A DNA stretch of 64,000 nt from Diplolepis rosae. Taxonomy: Eukaryota; Arthropoda; Insecta; Hymenoptera; Diplolepididae. The translations under genes and the position numbers were made by a program. This document shows positions 57,501-64,000 of this stretch, piece after piece; the stretch's first letter is position 1, and each line of letters begins with the position of its first letter. The notes beneath the pieces are model-generated. The model was not told the origin of the DNA, made no database searches, and saw nothing but the letters and a program-made list of their open reading frames with translations. The stretch lies in assembly GCA_030998225.1 (NCBI GenBank), contig JAPYXD010000250.1:1-64000 (forward strand), written 5' to 3'.

Positions 57501-57560
57501 TTTAATTTCTGGATCCATATGCCAGATAGGAACTGGATAAGACCGGGTACAATATTCATA
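54540..57560 (-). repeat. 138-bp minisatellite, about 22 units
   Basis: Anchor CCAGATAGGAACCAGGTAGG (variants) recurs every 138 bp (136-139) from about 54628 to 57520. Because 138 is divisible by three, one minus-strand frame stays open for 640 codons (56342-54420) and for two 189-codon stretches, each unit giving 46 residues. Two unit types alternate (PTWFLSGIWIQQ and PTRYLSGTLIQQ). The frames are broken by small indels near 56394, 56946 and 57090. No signal, domain or codon bias marks a real protein; I read it as a satellite made of CACTA-type subterminal repeats. Confidence 0.9.
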
Positions 57561-57735
57561 CAACTTATTTTCTGTCACCACTTTCCGGATAAGGACCGGA
57601 TAGACCCAGATAGATCCCGAAAAATGAAATTAGAGTCCAGATAAAAACCGTTAAGAACCGGGTAAAACCTGAATGGGTTTGCATCCGGTTTCTTTCCGGT
57701 ATCTACTCGATTTCTACCTGACATTTTAAGCAGGG
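57561..57735. repeat. Degenerate CCGG repeats, right flank
   Basis: CCGGATAAGGACCGGATAGA, GAACCGGGTAAAACC and ATCCGGTTTCTTTCCGGT belong to the same family as the minisatellite and lie next to the CACTA transposase. Confidence 0.65.
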
Positions 57736-57809
57736 CAGTAATAGTTGATAGCGTAGGCTTTCCAAATAATGTAACTCCCTTTTTCATTTGTGCAGAAAGT
57801 GTGAACTTT

Positions 57810-59860
57810 TTAGCAGAAAAGAGACTCACAGAATACTTTGGCAATTGGCGAAATAGAAAAATTACGTGTTTGACATTTGTAGGACGTAAATTGCATAGAT
57901 TTCATGGCAATTTGAAAACCTACGCTTTTAGTTGCAGTTATCAAATTTTTAATGAATCCAATATTGCTCTCCATAGGGAAAGTAGAATTAACAGCAAGAG
58001 GACCTGTGTACCTTACACACTGTACAATATGTACAATCATGTGTACATTAAATTTCATATGACCTACACCGTATAACTCTTCATACCCTCGTACAAAATG
58101 TCTCAAATCAAGATCACATTGATTGAGTTCTTCCTTGCTTATTTCAACTTTCAGAATTGTATACAAAGACTCAACTAATAATGCGTAATTTCGAAAAACA
58201 TTCATTGGCAGTAAATCTACGCACACTGGTAAGCTATAAAATAAGAACCAGGATATCTAATCCGTTCCTTTCCACACCGACTTGTCACTAAGTTTTCGAG
58301 GAAGCTTAAAAACTTCATGACTAGGTTGAATTGCCAATATGGTAATCGTTCATCAAGTTTTCTGATAACTGATCGTGAAAAATTTGAATCTATCGTTACT
58401 AAACTTTCCACGGGCCCAAAGAGATCAGTGTGCAAATAATCAAACCAAAATGACCAAACCATGTCGAAATAAAGAAGAAAACTCATTGCTGATGTCCCTT
58501 TCACCCCATGAGATTTTAATAAGGTCTTACATTTAAGAGAGACTTGTACATCCTCTCCATGTGATTCGTTTGACCTTAATGGAGAATCCATTACTTCCAA
58601 TGGATATCTTATGGCGTTATGCGCATATATCCCACGAGCGTAACAAAAACTGCAACCGTAGCATCCATTGAATTTTAATCTGTTTTGCATCAATGCCCGA
58701 GCCGGAGAGTCTACAGAAGAAAGCAACGGAATAAACTTTAAGTAATATGTAACGTTATTAACTGTAACTGGAATATCTATTGCACTCAATGCTAATGCTT
58801 CAAGTACAAAACTTTCAAGAAATAAATTCAGTAAATCTGGACCTGGCTCGTGAGAAAGCATCATTATATCAACAAGGATAATAAATTTAAATCTGAGTGA
58901 CAACGGTAAAGCATTAAAATGTATTTGTATGGGCCAAAATCCTAATTTACACTTCAATGGGTTTTCTGCTGCATCTCCGTCTGTAGACACGTTGTAAGTT
59001 ATAGCATTAGGATGAATTTTAATAGTTTTATGGTGTAGTTCAACACCATCGACATCGTTTATTATATCCTTTTCATTTTGGGTTTTTCTCAAATTAATTG
59101 TATTAACAAATTCTCTAGAAACATCTGAGTTCTGAAGTAATTTATGTACTTGATACTGTAGATCGATTATTTCATAACAATTTTCAGAGTTTAGAGAAAG
59201 TTGATGCTGATGACTGCATTTTTTGCAAATAATTTGTTTGCATTTATCTGAAGCAAATTCTTTTCTTTTCATTACAAGCAGTTTTGCAGTACATTTTAAA
59301 CAATAAAAATGAAGAGTAATTTTATCCTCTGGTGGATCGTACACCTTTGAGAACATGCAATTCGATATTTTCATATTAATATATTCAGGACCAGCGCAAA
59401 TTTTAAGCATTTCAAAAATCTTTATACGCGCTTTGTAAGGCAAATTAAATCGTGCAGGTAACGCTGAAATAATTTCTGCAGCATCACCTACAGTAACATT
59501 TGATTTATCGAACATTATCATGTTCTCTTGCAACAAGTGATAGCGAACTTTTTCCTCACTTTCAGCTCCTGAGAATTCGTATTTCTCGTATTCTTTTTAT
59601 TTTTTTTAATTCTTTTTCATGGATTCCTTAGTTTTGGAGGCTCTCATTTCCTGTTTATGGATGTCCTCTTCTACGATATCAACGATATCCTCAGCAGATT
59701 GTGTTAACTGGATATTTTCTATATTCATGTAAGTATTCGCGTGTGAAAGCTCCAAAAACTTTTCTACTTCTTGGAACGCCACATGTGTCACCAGTTTTTT
59801 AGAAGACTGATTTTCTTGCATAGAATCTATGAAACATGAAATGTTGGAAAAATTTTGCAA
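57810..59860 (-). pseudogene. CACTA/EnSpm transposase, broken
   Basis: Three minus-strand blocks. 59860-59606: acidic N-terminal part, separated from the next block by a frame change at an A-tract. 59536-58217: paired CxxC motifs (FYCLKCT, IICKKCSHQH), the start of the DDE core (NVSTDGDAAENPLKCKLGFW), HEPGPDLLNLFLESFVLEAL and FNGCYGCSFCYARGIYAHN, the zinc-binding insert of Transposase_21-type enzymes. A frameshift near 58240 leads to 58226-57810: HMIVHIVQCVRYTGPLAVNS and FPMESNIGFIKNLI with the expected Glu. Two frameshifts make it inactive. The CCGG field on its 3' side is the probable subterminal region. Confidence 0.87.
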
Positions 59861-59975
59861 AATGAAGGATAGTTGAAGGGTAGCAATATAGAACTAGATA
59901 TAAAAAAGTAACTTTTACAGCTGAAGTGTTGCTGAATTGAGACCAAAAAAAACGATTAAAAGAAGTTATCTAGTT

Positions 59976-60416
59976 TACGTCATTTTTTACGTCAAGAATC
60001 TGTTGTCTTGACAAGTGATATTGAAAAAGTGTGCGTACATGTTGTAAATAATGGCACTGAGTATTTGTGTGTGGTTCCTAATTTAAACTCTTATTAGAAA
60101 AACATAGTCGATTCATTATATGTAATTGAATATACTCTTATAGAATCAGTAAACTAAAGTTAACCATAAAATGTTGTACTATTTATTTTCCTCATACATT
60201 TTTATGTCACTCCTTTACGGAATGCCCATTCCACTTTGAAATAAATTATTACATTATATAATAGTTCTTTTACTGATGGGCATTTCTTAATTACAATATC
60301 CAGTAGGCGATTGAATATAAATTGTTAAGGCTTCTTAAAGAAAAACTTGACGTAAGAAATGACGTATAAAATGACGTAAAAAACTATCCCAATTCCTGAC
60401 GTCATTATTTACGCGT
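59976..60416. repeat. Inverted TGACGTAA repeats
   Basis: TTTACGTCATTTTTTACGTC plus AAG at about 59978 is inverted at 60347 (CTTGACGTAAGAAATGACGT), followed by more TGACGT words to CGCGTCACTG. It lies upstream of the CACTA transposase and could be its 5' subterminal region, or a 0.4-kb MITE. Confidence 0.55.
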
Positions 60417-62781
60417 CACTGTAACGGGCGACTATAGGGTCTCGCTCGAAGTCGATTAATTTAATCGAATGTTCGATACTAGCTCGCGGTATTTTCAATT
60501 TCAAACAAAAACATAGTTTAATTCAGGAAATTCCCATCTTACTTAAAGAAATTATTCTCCCACGTTGTGCAGCTGAAAATCATAAAAGACCTTGGGAAAA
60601 GCGTACAAATTCTTTAGCTAGATTTACTATCTTTAAATAATAAACTTAATATTATTCTTCGAGTGATTGACATATGTACTCGTTGAGAAACTCGACATTG
60701 TAAATTAGTTTTAAGATTTCTCTGTAAGTTATATATCACTTCTATGTATACTAGTTTTAAGGATTAAAAGGGTTAAGTCTGGACGGTAGGATTTAAATAA
60801 ATTAAGTTAGGATAGAACTAGGGATTTATAAAGGTAATATGCATTTCTATTTTAGATAGGCAAAAAACTAAACGGAATGGCCAGCTAAATGGATATAGGA
60901 ACCAGTTAGTCACGTACACCTAAAAGGATTTAAAATAGCATGTCTGGTCGCCAGAAGGGAGTAAAAAGTAATCCTGTAAGATTTACTGTTTTACTGCCTT
61001 CTCTTGCGCTTTCACTGCAAGCACCATAAAAAAACTTGCAGCTGAGAGGAGAGAGACTGGGACTGGGGTTTTCCGAATCGGGCTTCTCCGGACTCGGTTT
61101 TCCCTGGTCGAGCTTCTCCGGGAAGTTGGGCTGGGCCTAGCGAGGGCCAGCGTGTGAAATTGAGAGAGAGGGGATGCGTGGGGGAGAGTTGTGAAAGGGG
61201 ATGCGTGAGTTTTGTGGAGTGAAAGAAAGCTTAGAATATACTGAACTTCCGACGTGGACCGATCTTTTCAGATATTTGTAACTTCTCGCGTAGCCGATAT
61301 TAAATTCAGTGGAAGTCCAAACTTAACGGACTTTAAAATTATAAAGTGAACAAATTAAACATCAGTTTGCCTTAAGATCAGTGTTGTCAATTATTTTCCA
61401 AAATTCAAACTTTCCCGGTTCCTTTCAAAGATTTACACCGAGAAAGAACCGACCAATTACACGCGTCGCGTAGTTAGACGTTCCGCTGCTCGTAACATCA
61501 CTATGATGATCGCACCTGCGCGCTCATCTTATTTACGGGTTGCGAATCAACTACATGAATTGAGCGTTCATAAACTCATCTTAAAACTCCTTCTTCGGTG
61601 CGTATGTAATTGTACGTAACGAAGGAGAACCGCGCGAAAATTCCTTTTCGCTTTTATTGAAATATTTGAAATTGGCAGAATAAATATTAAATTTTAATGA
61701 TCAAAGAAACTTTTAGTATTAAGTATTACTATAAGTCTCTTAGCTTTAATTGTAAAATGACAAGGACTGGTCGGTATCACTAGATACGTATAGACACGTG
61801 CAACAATCTCAGATTTCGTGAGATTGTAAACAGAAAAATAAAAAAGCTTTTTATTTAGTTGAAATTTAACAGAACCAGTTGACATTTATAGAAAATAATA
61901 ACCATACCAGCCTTGTCACTTGAAATAATTTAATTCAATAACTTAATTTCAGATTGACAGGTTGTCTGGAAACCTTGGAGGAAATGCCTCAATATAGTAA
62001 TAAATAACAATAGTTTAAGAACCTTTCCTTGTTCTGAACCATGAAGAAATCGTTCTGGAAATTTTGGGAAATATATCTGGCGAGCAATAAATTCTACATT
62101 TATTGCTCTTTTAAATAAATTATATAATTTACGAGTTTTCAACTCCACTCGGTTTCCTAAAAACTATTAAATTTTATTCTCAATATAAATAAATACAAAA
62201 TCTCTAGAACGATCGTTAAAATGTGAAATCTGTATAAGTATCTGTCAACCCTTAAATTATGTAACACCACAGTTACTTGACCAGAGACGGACCCTTGGAG
62301 TCAAAACAGACATTGTAATTTGACACCCTCAAGTGGCTACATTTGAGATGCTGAGAACGCACGTGGGACCGTCACCTACTATTGGACTAGGCTGTATCCG
62401 CCCTCACAGTCTTGGGGGAGAACTTTTATCCTATCAAAACTGTCCAAACCCCTAAGACTCAAAAATGAACCAATTAGATTTTTTATCAAAGCCCTGAAGC
62501 TCAAGTAATCAAGTGGGGACCTTTTGGCAGAAAGACCCTGAAGATCCCTCTCTGGTCAGATCTTTTTCGGTATCTTAATCGACGGGACTTTTTTGTATAG
62601 TTCGCACTCGCGTGAGTTTTTGAAATAAATAAAGAGCTTTAATTTTATTGAAACTCTTATAAATCACACTCCTCTACCTATCTTCATAGGCCGACCGAAG
62701 GCTAAGACTTAAAGTCTGCGCTTAATCTTACCCGCCTTTAAACTCGTTATAATCGACCTTTCGATTCGATTATTAACTAGT
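60417..62781. other. Unassigned 2.4-kb region
   Basis: No gene with a known domain. It includes a GC-richer block (61040-61500), a hairpin CTCCTTC/GAAGGAG at about 61587-61628, weak minus-strand frames at 61694-61885 and 61930-62148 with no motif I know, and an LTR-like block (62255-62720: TGTAACACCACAG start, AATAAATAAAG near 62625) that could be a BEL-type LTR, but no second copy is present. Confidence 0.35.
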
Positions 62782-63538
62782 AAAAAAATCCGGTGAAAAA
62801 ACAGTAAAAAGTGCAGTTAAATCGTGAAATAGGTGCGAATGTTTACATCTGTCATCGATTGACCCCGTTGACTGCTGTTGACAAATGCATTTTTCGTCAA
62901 GTCTTGTATGCAGAAAAGATATTTAAAGTTATTTTGGAAAATAATCAATTCAATTTTTGTACTATATTAAAAATTTATTGAATGCGATTAATTTTATAAC
63001 CATAACATAGACATTTGAAACAGAATTTCTACCATACCATACTTTTATATCCGTCAGTATCACATTGCAGCACATTTTTAAATGTACTTTTTCATTTTTA
63101 AATTTTGACATTCATTTATAAAAACAACCTTTTACGATACTATGTAGAAGTAAATACCTCAATAATATTAAAAATAACATCTTTGTAACTCTTTAAAATG
63201 AAATAAACTGAATGTTTGACATGTTTTTTCTTACTTTTACTATAGCTTGCAGTAATAAATAAGTTAATAATATTAAGAAAATTTTTGTAACTACAGCATA
63301 GTATTAATAAATAAAATTAAAAAATATTTTGTAGCTTTAACAAAAAAATTAAAATATACTTTTTTAAACATGTATTTTGTAATTTCTTAAGTTTAATGTA
63401 AATTTTTAAAAACTAGTGAAGGAATGTACGTAACGCAGGTACAATATTTATCAAATTCTACTATAACGTCTAGTAAACATTCGCACCTATTTGACGATTT
63501 AACCGCACTTTTTACTGTTTTTTCACCGGATTTTTTTT
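62782..63538. mobile_element. Inverted-repeat element, 0.76 kb
   Basis: AAAAATCCGGTGAAAAAACA, GTAAAAAGTGC and AGGTGCGAATGTTT on the left are inverted on the right (to 63538), about 62 bp with a few changes. The interior is AT-rich without coding capacity. No clear target duplication, so the superfamily is open. Confidence 0.8.
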
Positions 63539-63711
63539 CAATTTGTTGTGGATTTTCGCCTCTTTCGTTTTCTTAATATTTATGCTTTTTTATTTGCTTA
63601 GTATATTAATTTATAACAGTAAATATCGTTTTTCTATACAAAACTTGACGAAAAATCTGGAAATGACGTCAAATTTCGGCACATGCGCACCAGCGCCTTT
63701 CAGGATAAAAA

Positions 63712-63950
63712 GGTCTATTGGAGAATCACTAGTCACGTATCAGGTAGGGTACGTTGCCGACAGGTGTCCTCGTAGACAATTTCAAACTCTTATATCGCAA
63801 TTAAATGCAAATTAAATTCAAATTTGAAGAATTTTAATCTTTCTGTGGAAAAAAGACGCTTTTGACTGCGCTGGGATTCGAGCCTAGGTCTAGCAGTCGA
63901 CCAGCAATCGAAATACCTGGGCTTGAATCCCAGCGCAGTCGAAAGCGTTA
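63712..63950. repeat. Rearranged piece of the tRNA-like repeat
   Basis: 63712-63790 (ACTAGTCACGTATCAGGTAG, GACAGGTGTCCTCGTAGAC) is the inverse of the body of the 10976-12065 units. Then GACTGCGCTGGGATTCGAGC (63865) and ACCTGGGCTTGAATCCCAGC (63917) form an inverted duplicate of the tRNA-like 3' half; the D-arm side is missing. Confidence 0.75.
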
Positions 63951-64000
63951 TTATTAAAGCTATCAATATTATTTTATTTTGCTGTAAATAAAGGATCACT

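Noticed and set aside
62255..62720. BEL/Pao LTR
   Set aside because: The TGTAACACC start and AATAAA-like signal are suggestive, but no end, duplication, primer site or second copy was found.

Overview
The window is eukaryotic, AT-rich and built almost entirely of transposable elements nested in one another. I found no intact host gene. The element types (Ty3/gypsy with an envelope-like gene, Penelope-like, DIRS, R1-clade LINE, several mariner families, hAT, CACTA and tRNA-derived short repeats) point to an arthropod, most likely an insect. A hymenopteran such as an ant is a reasonable guess, but nothing here proves it.

0-13.3 kb: a tandem repeat, a coding-like fragment of unknown origin (843-1276), a 1.6-kb LTR-like unit (1718-3353), a 162-bp hAT MITE, a gypsy protease fragment cut by a promoter-like DNA element, a 2.2-kb mariner with very long inverted ends, a second internally deleted mariner, and a foldback element whose left arm holds three tandem 340-bp units with a tRNA-like head.

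13.3-19.2 kb: a DIRS-type tyrosine-recombinase retroelement with inverted ends and an internal complementary region, a gag-like fragment, a truncated mariner, a short satellite and an inverted second copy of the LTR-like unit.

19.2-37.6 kb: one Ty3/gypsy element on the plus strand with 5' LTR (19231-20181), tRNA-Gly primer site, broken gag, and a pol gene split inside the reverse transcriptase. The split holds a TA-flanked element (24451-33397), itself split by an 8.46-kb hAT transposon (24838-33301) with about 2.4-kb inverted arms, a perfect 8-bp target duplication and an intact 728-residue transposase. The gypsy pol has a long linker with two AT-hooks and a possible macro-like domain between RNase H and integrase, and its integrase tail is cut by another DNA element.

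37.8-47.8 kb: a third, diverged LTR-like copy carrying an R1 LINE fragment; a nearly intact Penelope-like element (one stop codon) inserted with a 17-bp duplication into an older Penelope copy; then a minus-strand gypsy remnant broken by R1, hAT-MITE and pyrimidine-rich sequence.

47.8-64 kb: a 512-bp palindromic MITE, a 125-bp satellite, a gypsy integrase plus envelope-glycoprotein remnant, a CCGG-rich repeat field with a 138-bp minisatellite (about 22 units, open in one frame), a broken CACTA transposase, a 0.76-kb inverted-repeat element and a fragment of the tRNA-like repeat.

The strongest leads are a 40-nt near-identical, structured motif downstream of the transposase genes of two unrelated DNA transposons (7221-7260 and 27593-27632), the AT-hook/macro-like insertion in gypsy pol, and the long-armed hAT that appears to be the parent of the two small MITEs.
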